Below are positions 10,090-21,007 of a stretch of DNA of 37,500 bases, piece by piece. A model generated the notes under the pieces. The model was given only the letters and a program-made list of their open reading frames with translations. It was not told where the DNA came from and did no database searches. The position numbers were made by a program, and so were the translations under genes. Source of the DNA: Actinidia chinensis (taxonomy: Eukaryota > Streptophyta > Magnoliopsida > Ericales > Actinidiaceae); contig VIGQ01000067.1 in assembly GCA_009663005.1 (NCBI GenBank), positions 597,501 to 635,000 of the forward strand, given 5' to 3'. Every line of letters begins with the position of its first letter. Position 1 is the stretch's first letter.

Positions 10090-10560
10090 TAACTTCACCT
10101 TTACCATGGCAAGATCTTGCCGGGTTCATTACCCCATAACAATCCTTCATTATCCGTAGCGGGTCCATGGTTATGCTATCAAACGAATCTTGGTTGACTC
10201 TGGAAGTTTGGTTGAGGTGATGTATTCGATTTATTCAAACATTAAAGTTTGATTAAGCCTTATCTTAAGCCAACTCGAGCTCCGTTAGTCCAGTTCACAA
10301 TGTTCGGCTCACTAGACCTTGGGAATGTAAATCTCAAATTCGAGCCTGTGTTTCCGGCAAAGCTGAGATCAAGTTTAATAGTGATTAATATTCCCTCCTC
10401 CCTATAATGCGGTCGTTGGTTGATTTGCTTCACGGATGAGGGAGTCATTCCACATTGCACCAGGTTATTAAAAATTTACCCCTCAAAAGGTTGAGGAAAT
10501 GCTTTACGGATACCAAGTCAAGCTAAATAGTATTACCTTGCCACAGTGGTCGCTAAAGCA
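10090..10560 (+). pseudogene. Degenerate gypsy aspartic protease
   Basis: The retroviral-type protease cleaves the gag-pol polyprotein. At 10166-10225 the frame reads HGYAIKRILVDSGSLVEVMY. The DSG at 10196-10204 matches the active-site D-S/T-G in its usual setting, hydrophobic before and V.V.Y after. A shifted frame from 10264 reads LKPTRAPLVQFTMFGSLDLG, like the second half of Tat proteases (L.P...PL.GF.G....LG). At least one frameshift and a stop at 10252 separate the two halves. Gag remains lie upstream and reverse transcriptase downstream, as in Ty3/gypsy elements. Confidence 0.65.
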
Positions 10561-12290
10561 ACCATGACAGAGGTGCAACTTGTCGAAGATGATATGGAAG
10601 TCTTGGAAGATGTGTCGATAGGACCCCAGAGGCAAATTCGTAGATGATCTGATTTGCTATAAACTTGATGAGTCCAAGCTCAGACTATTACTTTCTTGCT
10701 GGCTCAACCTGAAAGATCGGGAGAGAATCGAGCTCACATCAAGTTTCCTGAAAAAAATGAGGTCTTCCATGGACACCATACGAAATGTTGAAAATTGACC
10801 CCAACTACCTTCATCAGACACAGGAGCTTACGCCATGCTAGAAGCTCGTCATGTAAGTCAACAAGAAGAATGTCGGGTCGAACAATCGTTGCACATGTGT
10901 GATAGAGGAGGTTGAGGAAGTTAAAAGAGGAGAGTCAATAATTTTGTTCTTAATCGACAGCTAGTTATCCATTATATTGATGGCTACAAGGAAGACAAAA
11001 AATGGCAATGAGATATGCCGCCGATTTTCACCAAAGCCTTACTAAGCTTGTTCGATAGACTGTTCCCCTTGTCAAAAATTATATCACTAGTGGACCCCAC
11101 ATCACTGCCATGCTGCATGAGCTTTTTTTTTTTAGATACATGCTGAGCCGACACCAATGTAATGCACGAGCCTGACGGGAGAAAATGCATTTATCCACCA
11201 CCCGCCTCGGGGCTTTTTTCTTACAAGGTCTGCCGTTTGAACTAGATGCTTGAGCTTCCTACCATAGAATGATCATCAAGATGTTCTAGTGTTTGATGGA
11301 GAGCACTATGGACTCCTACATTGATGATATCGGTAGTCATAGCAAGAAGAGCGAGACCATTTGAAGGACCTCGTCGAGATGTTTGTGATCTAAAAGGGCA
11401 CAAGCTGAGACGAACAGGCTAGTAGCACGTTTAGGATTAGTAGGCAATTTTTGGCACACTAATCACTCAGTGATAATCAAAGCAAATAAGAGCAGATCGT
11501 GGCTATCAACGGCCTTCGAGAGTCTAAGAAAATTGCAAAATAGGTTCAAAAGCTAATAGAATGACGCATACTCAACTGTTTCATTAGTAATTCTTCTGAT
11601 AATGCCCGCCCATTTTTCCAACTCCTTCCTAAAATATACCAAATTTTTAATGGGACAAAAAGGTGAACTTTGCGCTCTATATAAAACTCACGATTTCAAA
11701 CAATACTTGACCAAAACAATACTTTTCTCCACTCGGATGAAGGAGAGTGACTCTACCGTTTTCTCGCTATCTCTGACACGTCATCAGCTCGATATTGTGG
11801 GAGGTAGATGGAGAGCACTGCCTGAACTATTTTGTTAGGCAAAACATTTATGAATTGCCAAACGAAGTACCTTGCCTCTACTAGATCAATTTTTTTTATT
11901 AGCCTGGTCATCCTTTTCACATTCACTCGCCCGAGCATACCCGATTGCAATATACTCTGAGTTCCATAAAAACATGCTCATGAAAGGCAAACTTGTTTGG
12001 AAGACTACCCAAATGGGTTGTCGACCGTTCGGCAATTTGACATCAAATTCCTCCCTATAACAGTGATTAAGGGCCATGGTCTTGGATGATTTTTTTACGA
12101 AGTTCTCCCTAACTGTGAGTCCAGAACAGTTTCCTGTGTTTGCACACGGGCAAGAGAGAGTTCACAGGGAGATCATCTACAACCGAGGTAACAACTAACG
12201 TTCTTAAAACGAAATAAATTGTCTCCTTAGGTTGAAAGACCTACTTGTGCTGATGACATCCTCCCTAGGTTCCTGAGGTCTAATGCAACC
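10561..12290 (+). pseudogene. Degenerate gypsy reverse transcriptase and connection
   Basis: Reverse transcriptase copies the element RNA. At 10575-10620 the frame resembles the pre-RT word 'EVLEDVSIGP'. At 10767-10810 it reads PWTPYEMLKIDPNYL, very like the Tat 'F.WTP.EMPGIDP' entry to RT. At 11308-11352 it reads MDSYIDDIGSHSKKSE: YIDD (11317-11328) is the Y-x-D-D catalytic box with the usual downstream K.K. At 12033-12090 QFDIKFLPITVIKGHGLG matches the connection to RNase H ('FDI.F.PRTAIKGQ.LADF'), one base out of frame with its neighbours. The RT fingers and palm in between are badly scrambled, with many stops, so the enzyme is dead. Confidence 0.65.
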
Positions 12291-12620
12291 ACCTCAGATT
12301 ATCAATCCATAGGCTTGGAAGATGCACATCGATGAGGTTAAAAATAGCCCAGCCTATAGTAGGAATGTACTGAAAAACCCTGAGAGTGCAGTTTTTGAAG
12401 CACTGCCTTAAGGCTGAATTTTCCCAGGCGATGAACAACAAAGCAGAGTATGAATCATTCATCAGCAAATTAGATCCACCAGCCATGCTATTGGTTCTCG
12501 AGCTCCACATCTCATATTCAAAGCTGATGGTCAATCAAGTCACTAGAAAGTTTTGAAGTCTACGGTAAGACAAAATGCTAAATATTTGACATGCCGAAGA
12601 CATTCCTAGCAAAATCCTAA
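12291..12620 (+). pseudogene. Degenerate gypsy RNase H
   Basis: RNase H removes the RNA strand from RNA-DNA hybrids during reverse transcription. At 12431-12490 the frame reads MNNKAEYESFISKLDPP, matching the family's 'SNNEAEYEALIAGL', which contains the conserved Glu. At 12511-12555 it reads ISYSKLMVNQVTRKF, where the family has 'YSDSQLVVNQV.GEF'. The Asp of the SDSQ motif is absent, so a catalytic residue is lost. A minus-strand frame overlies this stretch but has no motif. Integrase follows directly, as in Ty3/gypsy. Confidence 0.65.
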
Positions 12621-12679
12621 GGCAATAAAAATTGAACATGGGAAGAAGATTTAAATTCTCAGCACAAATGCAACTGAAG

Positions 12680-13126
12680 CGTGGTGGTAACTTTCACGAA
12701 GGAAGATGGATGAATCAAATCGTCAACTATGAAATTCATCTAGAGTTGTCTTAAGGCAACATCGAGCTGGGACCGAGTTGGATTGTTCCAATACAGAGTT
12801 TTCTAACGCCGTGACAAACTGCCAAAGGATAAAAGGGAGGCGCCACAAGCTCCGAGTAAAGGAACACATTTTTTGATTTTCCTAATAGGAGGCTTGTATA
12901 AGAAATCTTATTGAAGGCCTATTTGGTTATGCATTCACTCGAGCTTGGTGGAAGACGTGCTATTTGAATCTATGAGGGAGTTTGCGGACACACTCTATGG
13001 GTTTGATCGCTGGCTCACGGAGCCCTGACTTGGGTATGGTGGTCATACATGCAGAAGATCCTAAGTCTAAACGTCCCCACAAGTCACGGACTTGTCAACT
13101 CTACTAAACCTCCCCTCATTCACCAG
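12680..13126 (+). pseudogene. Degenerate gypsy integrase, N-terminal part (left of an insertion)
   Basis: Integrase inserts element DNA into the genome. The linker at about 12810-12850 reads DKLPKDKREAPQA (family 'G.LP.D..EA'), then GGLYKKS (family 'G.LYKRGF'). At 12968-13000 IYEGVCGHT stands where the family has IHEGVCGNH, part of the zinc-binding HHCC region. His has become Tyr. From 13014 LAHGALTWVWWSYMQKI matches 'LAHKALR.GYYWPTM..DA', and KPPLIHQS (to about 13126) matches 'FAN.IHQPA'. Here the frame breaks and the next family motif (WPFAQWG) is found only at 15486, after inserted DNA. Confidence 0.6.
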
Positions 13127-13313
13127 TCAGGCTAGGGATTTGACCCCGTGTCACCCCCCCGTAATCCTGCCTATGCGGATCGTGGGCGCGTAATGGTTAG
13201 CTGCTTGCTTGCCAAGGCATCTTACCAATCTTTTTGATTAATCTCCTGTGCAATTCTTCAAATGATATAAATTTTTTCCTTTTGCGAACGTAATCCATAC
13301 TAAAATAATAAAG
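13127..13313 (-). repeat. Inserted sequence with a Pol III B-box-like word, possible SINE fragment
   Basis: This stretch does not fit the integrase on either side. On the minus strand GGGTCAAATCCC (13136-13147) resembles a tRNA B box (GGTTCGANNCC), preceded by gtgacacgg and a C/G homopolymer. An A box at the right distance is not clear. It may be a SINE fragment or part of the LTR-like insertion next to it. Confidence 0.25.
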
Positions 13314-15468
13314 TGTCACGTCCGGTACTATATTACAAGTTGTGCCTCAGTTTAACCATTTGCATACATACCAAGGCCATTTTTCCCATTAACATATAAT
13401 TGCATGGCCAATATAATTACTAACGAGTAATCTATTTGTTTTTACAAAACATCACAAGACTCTTGGCCATAACTACATCCTGTGTACTTCTTCCTTCTAT
13501 GGCTCTTTTGATTGGCTTCCGAAAAATGGTTTTTTCTAAAACATAAAGCTGAATGCTTAGTGAATAACAACATATACATGAATGTAAAATACGATGATCA
13601 TTTGCACTAGTACATATATCATTGGGCAATAAATCAATGTTGAGCATTCATATTATTTTATAAGTTGAACTTTCAAACTTGAAGCTCTATAACATATTCA
13701 ATTTTTCTTGAAACCTGATTTTTCATAAACTTTGCTTTTCATAATCTACATACTTATCCTGACATGTTGGTAACAACTTCAACTCGGCTGACTGGGTGAC
13801 CATATAGGTCGAGTGGCTTTTTTTTAGGCCTAAGATATCTCCTTGTAGATGGAACTTATTTTAATTTTAACTCCCTCATCGGGGGGTACCTTAGGACACT
13901 TAGGCTAGATTAAGGTCCCACCACGGTGGGCCCCGAGTGTTACTATCTTACTTATCTTGACATATTTTCTTTTCATGTATCAACATCCATTGCTTTCATT
14001 TCATAACATAAATACATATCGTACATTTTGAGACAAGACAATTCGTATTTAAACACAATAATGTTGATACATTGAAAGCATGGAAAACACTTGTACATAC
14101 TAGTATACTTGAAACGTTTTGAACATACGTAATTTTTGTTCTAGTATCGTGTTACTCACATCTATCTCCTGGACCTAGTGCTAAACTTGGTGTCCCTACA
14201 TATACGGTACGGAATATTAATTTGAGCATAATTTATATAAGCTTAAAAGATTTTAAAACTAACAATGACTCCCGACTTAACCTAAAGGCCATCCCGCTCT
14301 ATGAAGGTTACACTCTATGACAACACTCCTGGGAATAGGTCCGAAGGTCTCAAGTTTACCATTCATCAAAGGCTCACGGTCGCGTGATGAAGAATAAAAC
14401 AACAGCTTAAGGACTTAATTTTGGGTAGGTCATTGTTCCAAATGCATCTTATGAAGATCTGCGTCCAAGGAAACAAGGAATACATTTGAAAAAAATGTTG
14501 TTGGTAAATTTTGGGTCAACTTTAACCTCCTAATATATCACCAATATAGGAATTAGAGTAGAAACTTTACATGGTTGACAAGGTCGACGAGTCTACTTCT
14601 AACGCTTTAACGGTAAACCACCTCAATCCAAAGTTTTTTTAAGAGAAAGGTATATCCGTTCTAGCACAACAGTGTCTGGGCTCCTAGGTTAGTGTTTGGA
14701 ACTTGGCATGGAACGTCGGGGGCGTTTGGAACGTGCCATTGGAACGTCTGAGACCGACTTTGGTCTCTTGTTGTCCTCAAGTTTTCCAACTCCAATTCAA
14801 CTCCAAACTTTTACCAAAGTTTCTAAGGCTCCACATACACACATAAAAGTGACAATAACTCAATTTTGAGAGAAATAAGCAATTGAAACAAAAGGGATTT
14901 AAACTTCACTTTTTCAAGCCCTAAACTGTCCAAACTCTGGGGATTTTCATCCTAATCCTCAATTTCCTCCATGTGGAGCTTCAAGCTCTAAAATTTAATC
15001 AATTGGGACTTAAATTACGTCTCCCAAATAAACTCTCAACCTCCTAGATGCATTAAACCCAAAATTCCAAAAATCCTTTAACTATAACTACAACCTATTA
15101 TATATACACAAATCATCAAAAGCTAAGCTTATCACCTTTCCTTGAGCTTGATAGAGCTTCTAATGACTCCTTGGCTTAGTTTGGACTCTCCCAAGCTCTC
15201 CTTCTTTTCTCCTTCTCCTCTGCTCTTATTTCTCTTTCTCTCTTACGTATGTGTGTAGGGGGTTGGGTATGTGTGGGGAGTGTTATATAAAATGTGAGAC
15301 ACACACGGGATTAATCCATGTGCCCTCCTTCATTAGGTTTATTACAACCTAACACCCAATGGTCACTTTGACCCCTTGGATTCTAAAATAAAATAGAACA
15401 TCCATATTAATTAATTTAAAAGTCTTAATTTATAAAATAAAATGACATCATGGGTTCAGGGTATTACA
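13314..15468 (+). mobile_element. LTR-like block (solo LTR candidate) inserted in the integrase
   Basis: The block starts TGTCACGTCC and ends GGTATTACA, the TG...CA layout and end words of many plant LTR elements. Near its right end are a TATA-like tatataaaa (15284-15292), then AATAAA (15387-15392), an order expected for U3-R-U5 in + orientation. At 2155 bp it carries no polyprotein motif. The 5-bp flanks (taaag and cccca) do not match, so either the true left border is earlier (near 13127) or the flanks have changed. Because integrase continues on both sides, it must be an insertion younger than the host gypsy. Confidence 0.5.
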
Positions 15469-15469
15469 C

Positions 15470-16325
15470 CCCACTCATTGTCTATGGCCTTTTGCTCAAT
15501 AGGGGATGGATATATGGGAGTACTACTCCGAGTTTCAAGAAATAAGAATATGCTTATAGTAGCCTTAATATTACTTAACCAAATGGGTCAAAAGCCGAGC
15601 ACTGGTCCAAACAGGCGGTTGATGTTAATTAGCTTCATATTGCAATAACATTTTGTCTGATTCGACATCCTTAGGTTTTTTGTCCGATAACGAAAACTAG
15701 TTCATGGGCTATTAATTTAAAAGTCAAGAAGATCTTAAATGAGCTGAAAATCACGTTTTTAATTTTAATATTGAGCTACCCGCAATGCAATGGGCAGGCA
15801 TAGGCGACCACAAAACTATTTATGAATGAATTAAAAAAAGCCTTGAAAAAGTCAAAGGTACATTAATCGAGGAGCTCCGAGCGGATTGTAGGCTTACATG
15901 ACCACACCGCATAAGGTAACGACAAAAATCTCTATTCTTTTGCGGTCGATTTCAAAACTGTAATTTGCTGGTGGTCTAGTTTGCCCACTAACCAAACTAA
16001 GGCTTACAACATGTCACAACCTGAGGTGCTAGCTCCCGACCTGATCTTACTAAAAAAGTGAAAATACACTTATACGTATGGTCAGCTATCAGAAATAGTT
16101 TGCCAAATATACAGAAGTCCACATAGAGAATTTTCAATTAAGTGACCTTAATTTTGAGGAAAGTTGTTGAAAACATCGATGACCTAGTGGATGGGAAGCT
16201 CAACCCAAATTTGGGAAGGCCCTACCAATAACTAGCTCGCTAGTAAAGGAGCTTATCATCTAAGGTCCTGGAGGGCAGAAAATTTCAAGATCTTGGAACT
16301 CCAACAACTTGAGGATTTTTATTAA
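15470..16325 (+). pseudogene. Degenerate gypsy integrase, core and C-terminus (right of the insertion)
   Basis: The frame resumes with LWPFAQ, stop, GMDI (from 15482; family 'WPFAQWGMDI'). It continues to a decayed 'CRFGIP...DNG' region (15655-15700), then PQCNGQA (15779-15799; family 'HPQ.NGQ') followed by ELKKALEKVKGTLIEEL. After a gap LILRKVVENIDDLVDGKLNP (16149-16210) matches the family's 'LVLRKV..NTKDP..GKL.PNWEGPY' C-terminal segment. LRSWRAENFKILELQQLEDF ends at the stop at 16323-16325, like the usual 'G.....WN...L..YY' finish. Catalytic positions cannot be read with confidence because of frameshifts. With 12680-13126 it forms one integrase interrupted by about 2.3 kb. Confidence 0.7.
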
Positions 16326-18704
16326 CTAAACGTGTAGGCTGCTATTTGTTTTTTACCAAGCCATTTTTAGAGAAAGGTTGTAACTATTTTTCAAATTATG
16401 CAAATTCTTAAATTTGGCTATTTCAAAAAATTGTTTAACAGTTTTTAGTTCGAAAAGTATATTTACCTTTAACCCTCGACTTCTAGGGGTTCATCCTTTC
16501 AGACCACTTTGATGGTTCAATGTTTGTTTTAAAATGATTGGATGTTATCAAAGTTCATCATATAGGCTTAATATTGATATCTTAATATGATGCTATTTGA
16601 TAACAAAATGTATATATGTAGTATATCTTAATACATTGTCTATCCGTATTAATGCATATTACTAGTGCATTGGGTGATGTGTTTTGTGAGCTTGAGTTGC
16701 ATGCTTATACATGATGGTATATCTGTTTTAAACTCAATTAACATTATAGAAGTGGTTCTATATGCTTAGTTTTTTTTTTTGTATACCTTATACTTACTCT
16801 TACTTCTAGCTTACAACAAGTTCGTCCAATACTAAGCGGAGTAGTTTCTGGAGAACTTGCTTGTATAGATGACCTCTCTATGTATTGTATTTAACTTGTA
16901 TTCTTGTATACATGATTTATTTGGTGTGTATCGTGATTCATGAATTGCGCTTTCCTCCTGGTATTTACCTAGTATCATTCATTGAATACATCATGCTTGA
17001 ATTATCATGTGCTTGATATTGTGTGTATTATTATTTAGATATGGTTCTTGTATTTACAATTCTCACATGACTCGTGTATTCTGTAGAGAACGTGTACACA
17101 TTTTATAAAATTATTTTCTACACTTATATGTTTTAATTTTATGAAAATAGGTTTTTATCATATTTAAGTCATATACTAATTTGCATAATATGTTTCGGAT
17201 TTGAATTCATGGTTCTCAAGTTTAGTTATGTTTTATTTACACTTATCTACATCTTATTTGCTTAAATTTAGAAAACACATTGCTTGAGCATGCCTATATG
17301 CTATATCTATGCAATCTTTGTTTTAAAACTTGCCTTTAGATTTACACAAGTTCTCTCTTGCTAAATCGTATTTTATTAGAGAACCTTGATTGCACTTCAT
17401 GAAATTTATATTTCCCACACTTATGTGTTTCATTCTCTTAAAAATAGGATTTCATGTATTCAAGTCATATGTTATTTTTGCATAGAATTATATTGCGACT
17501 TGAAAACCTATTTCTAAAGTTCAATATTGTTTTTACATGCTTGCATCTTATACTTGAACTAACAAAACCAATTGATAGGTTTGAACTTCCATATCTCACA
17601 ATTTGCTTGTTTGGCTCCCTATATGTTTAAGTAGTGCCTTAATAGACGTTTATTATTTATTTGATTCACTTTCCTAAGTCACTTTTGGTAGTTATCTATT
17701 ATAAGTATGGAGTGGTTAAAAAGCAATAAAACTAATTTGGTATATTTCACTTGTTTTTACAAATCTTGAAAAATCAACAATCCTACCACATTGTCAGATT
17801 TTGATATCACTTACTTTATCCTTTGAGTATCCACACAAGTCTTTCTTGTATAATGATTTTCTCAAATTTGGTTTCATAATAGAATCACATGATCCCTTTC
17901 ATATTGAATAATTATCAGTCTTGAATATTGCACAAATCACTAATGGGCTTAATAAAATCAATTCTTATTAGAATATTATACATTTGTGTTTCACAAGAGT
18001 CTAAATACTTATATGTGGTTATTAAACTTGATAGAAGTATTCAATCAATGCATAAAACTTATTTTTGACTCTACAAGTTTCATTGTTAAGGATGCCTAAG
18101 GAAAAGCTTTAAAAAGAATTTTTTAAAAACTTGAGTTATTTTGAATGGAATTATCTAAGACTTAAGAGATTCTAATACATTAAAGAAGTTTGAGTCTAAA
18201 ATCACTTCCCGAGGTTACGCCTTTCCAATGAAACTAATTTCATGACCAAACTCCAAGTATTGAAAAAGTTTATGACCAAAGAGTGATACACTGTCAAATT
18301 GTAATTTCCTACAAATCTGCCAATCAAGATGGGTCAACTTCAAATGATTATTATCTCATGTTTTTCCAAATGGAAGAAATTCTTTACTTATATTATAGTC
18401 TTCATAAGTCTAGTTTTCATGCAATAACGGCGGCAAAACTTCTAAGTAACGAAAAAGCTTTATGCTATTGTGTATGAAGCACATTTCCGTAGTTGTAAAA
18501 GTTCCACTGCCTGAAGTTGCACTAAATTTGAATTCCAATGACTCTATTACCTATTCCAATGGGAGGATTTATATTTTTGCTATAGTCTATATTCAAGTGC
18601 CTTGGGTTTTGAGCAGACATATGAAAGTGGTTTTGTAACTTCTTTTTTTACATCTTCCAATTCAACTCCAAAATACCTTTGATCAACAATCATTAAGCTA
18701 TATT
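16326..18704. other. Gene-free AT-rich stretch with a diverged internal duplication
   Basis: It follows the end of pol. No polyprotein motif or long frame is seen. It may be the long 3' untranslated part of the gypsy element or another inserted element. Bases 17052-17262 and 17341-17556 are diverged direct copies about 290 bp apart. Small frames such as 18283-18477 show no recognisable domain. Confidence 0.5.
17052..17556. repeat. Diverged direct duplication, about 210 bp per unit
   Basis: Both units run in the same order: tttaca, ttctc, tagagaac, acacttat-tgttt, aaaatagg, caagtcatat or taagtcatat, tttgcata, then ttgaa, ttatttac or tttttaca, and catctta. The offset is about 290 bp, and the 80 bp between units lacks a copy. 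Confidence 0.65.
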
Positions 18705-19262
18705 TGTTAGATCAAAAGGAAAACATATAACTACCCCTAAAGATCCTGGACTTGATTTATCAGTTCAAACTAGAGTGTTTGTCAGTCTTGTCCAACCCAA
18801 TTACTACTTCTTTATATCTATTGAGAGAATACCTTGTGTTATTAATGTATTCCAAGAAGGGTATTCTCTCTTAAGACTGAGCTCTCTAGTGGTGTATTCC
18901 AGAGAGAGCTATTCTCTACTGAATACTAAAGGTTCTCTAGTGTGTGGGTTGTCAAGCTTTTCAGCACCCGTAACTTTGATGAGATAATGGAATCCCAATA
19001 CGGACTTAGAGATGGACGTTAGGCCACATTTTGGCTGGACCACTATAAAAATCATTTTTTGCACTCTTTATCCCTTAAACTCCTTTAAGCCTTCCGTATT
19101 GCTTTATATACTTGCACATATACTTTGATATTGTCAGATTTATCATTGCAAAATATTTATTAAGGAGTAATTAATTTGAGGATTTATATAATAATTTTGA
19201 TTAGGCATTAGTTACAAACCTATTCATTCACCCCCTCCAGTTTGCCATTTTCCGGGGTAACA
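18705..19262 (+). mobile_element. Copia-type LTR, solo or isolated
   Basis: It starts TGTTAGATC and ends GGGGTAACA, with 5-bp inverted ends TGTTA/TAACA. Words near the middle and end (gatggacgttaggccacatt, accactataaaaatc, cctattcattcaccccctcc) occur at the same places in many plant Ty1/copia LTRs, where the last precedes the LTR end. A TATA box is at 19044-19050. The flanks atatt and aactt do not match, and neither a polypurine tract before nor a TGGTATCAGAGC-type primer site after it is visible. It is therefore a solo LTR with altered flanks or a broken piece. Confidence 0.5.
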
Positions 19263-20990
19263 AACTTAACTTTGAAAAATTTACTAATCGTAAAATTTTA
19301 CTAAGTTTCAAATTTAAACGAGATGCACTTCCTCATTTTGCTTGAGCGTTGAGCTTAGGATGTCTAATTAAAAACCAAGTGTGAGAAAATTCACCAATTA
19401 ACTTAAGCATGAGCTTGAGAGTCCCTAATTATCCATTGTTACAAAAGTTTTTGCCCTTAAGGACTTGTTCAAAACATTTACGTATGAAAAAAAAGAACAT
19501 ACCCAACCCACCCCCTTATAATAATGCAAGGAACTTCTAGACGTGGGAGGGTTGTCCATCGAGACGCCCTCATCCCGGCTAGCTTCCCTTTCCAACCTCC
19601 TTATTTTTCTCCTTCCTTCCCTCTTCCTCAACCTCGATCTCGACGCATCAATCTGAATGTTCTCATCACCCTCATGGGTTGCTAAAATACTCCGCTTCAA
19701 AAATGCAAAAGGAGGATTGAAAAGTAATGGGTCCGTGGAACGAAGGTCTGGGTAGCCATCGGTGGCTTTGGATGCCGCCCACCCCCAAGTGATTAAAGCA
19801 GTATTCGGGCTCCTTCAAAACAAGCTAGCCAACATTCGGAATGCTTCGGCTCGGTCTTTGCCGCATCTCGACCATAGAAGTCCCATGCATGATCTAACCT
19901 CGTTATAGACACGCTTGTAGATATGGCCCCTGGGCCACCTAGTGACGCTTAACGACCTCCCCTTGCTTTTTGATAACTCTTGGCAATAACGGCAGCCTTC
20001 CTCCTTCATCTTCACCTTCCCTCTAGAATGTCAGCTCACTTCTGGCTTCTTCAAATCAGCCAGCGTTTCTTCTTGCACTAGAAATTCTCTACCTATCCTT
20101 GAAAGCCTACAGAAAGAACATTATTCAGTCCAAAGTTCAAAATTATACAAAGTCTTGAGAAAGGAAGATGAGCTGAGCCAGAGCACTTATTAGACGTTCT
20201 GCATCACAGATTAAAAAACTATACGCCATTAACCCATCTTCCTTTTGTAGCTCCATAATGGTCTCGGGGCAACATCATGGCCTATGTACAGCTAGGTAGG
20301 TCTCAAAAAGTCTGGGTTGTGTGCTTCATGGGTGACGTGACAGCCAGCTCTGGAGTGAAGGATTGGGGTTCCATAGCGAGGGCTAATATTGAGGGAATCA
20401 GCGGCCAAGCTGCGCCTGCCAACAACGAGTTTTAGGAAGGGAAAGGCCCACCTTTTGCACTTTTATTGTCTTTTTCCCTCTGTGATCGGGCTGTGGGGTT
20501 GGAACTTTCAACTCGACAGCAGGGTGGGAGGGCCGTCTTTCTATTGTCCAAGCTTCTCCGTGATCTTTAAACGTTCGCAAGCATTCGGTATCCGAGCTGG
20601 CCTTTGCTTCTTATCTTTCTCCACAAGGAGTGCTCAACCTCCTCCCTTTGACACGCTTAAGACTTTAAGGACGGCGATCATCACGGACCTGGTTGTTTGA
20701 GCTCAATACCATTTATTGGGCCTTACTGTAGCAAGGTTACCACTGCAAATAAGCGTTATTATACCCTTTGCTTCTTCTTATCCTCCTCTTCTTCCTCTTG
20801 CTCTTCCCCTTCACTCTCGGCAAGCAGCTTTAAGATCATTTCCAGATAATTGAACCGAACTTGAGCTATTTGGATATGCTTCCTACTCCTCTTATTTAGG
20901 CAACTCTGCAGTCCTAGCATTTATTTAGTGGCTGATAGTTTCTATCATCGGAGCACCAAATAAAGGGGGAAAAACAAACTAGTCGAGCTT
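19263..20990 (-). pseudogene. Possible antisense extra ORF of a Tat-type gypsy element, decayed
   Basis: This GC-richer stretch lies between the pol remains and a + strand polypurine tract/LTR. On the minus strand 20690-20560 reads LKVLSVSKGGG, a stop, then ALLVEKDKKQRPARIP. A neighbouring frame (20580-20398) reads FKDHGEAWTIERRPSHPAVE. Both loosely resemble the 'putative gypsy type transposon' domain carried by extra ORFs of some Tat elements. Farther along, 20015-19815 and 19700-19425 are charged frames (for example SRLRKREGRRKIRRLER), as expected for the coiled-coil tail. Stops and shifts are frequent. The orientation, antisense to pol and just before the LTR, fits what is known of Tat antisense ORFs. 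The similarity itself is weak and could be chance. Confidence 0.3.
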
Positions 20991-20999
20991 GGAAGCTCG

Positions 21000-21007
21000 T
21001 TGGGGGA
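21000..21007 (+). promoter_or_regulatory. Polypurine tract before a gypsy LTR
   Basis: ttggggga directly precedes the LTR start TGGTGTGCCG, preceded by gcttggaagctcg. TTGGGGGA-type tracts prime plus-strand synthesis in Tat elements, so this marks the junction of the internal region with a 3' LTR in + orientation. Confidence 0.5.

Noticed and set aside
12280..12534. 84-codon minus-strand frame
   Set aside because: It overlies the RNase H words MNNKAEYESF and LMVNQV on the + strand and has no motif of its own.
20389..20700. 103-codon + frame starting MRESAAKLRLP
   Set aside because: No family resemblance. The minus strand of the same stretch gives a weak but more sensible similarity to a retroelement ORF.
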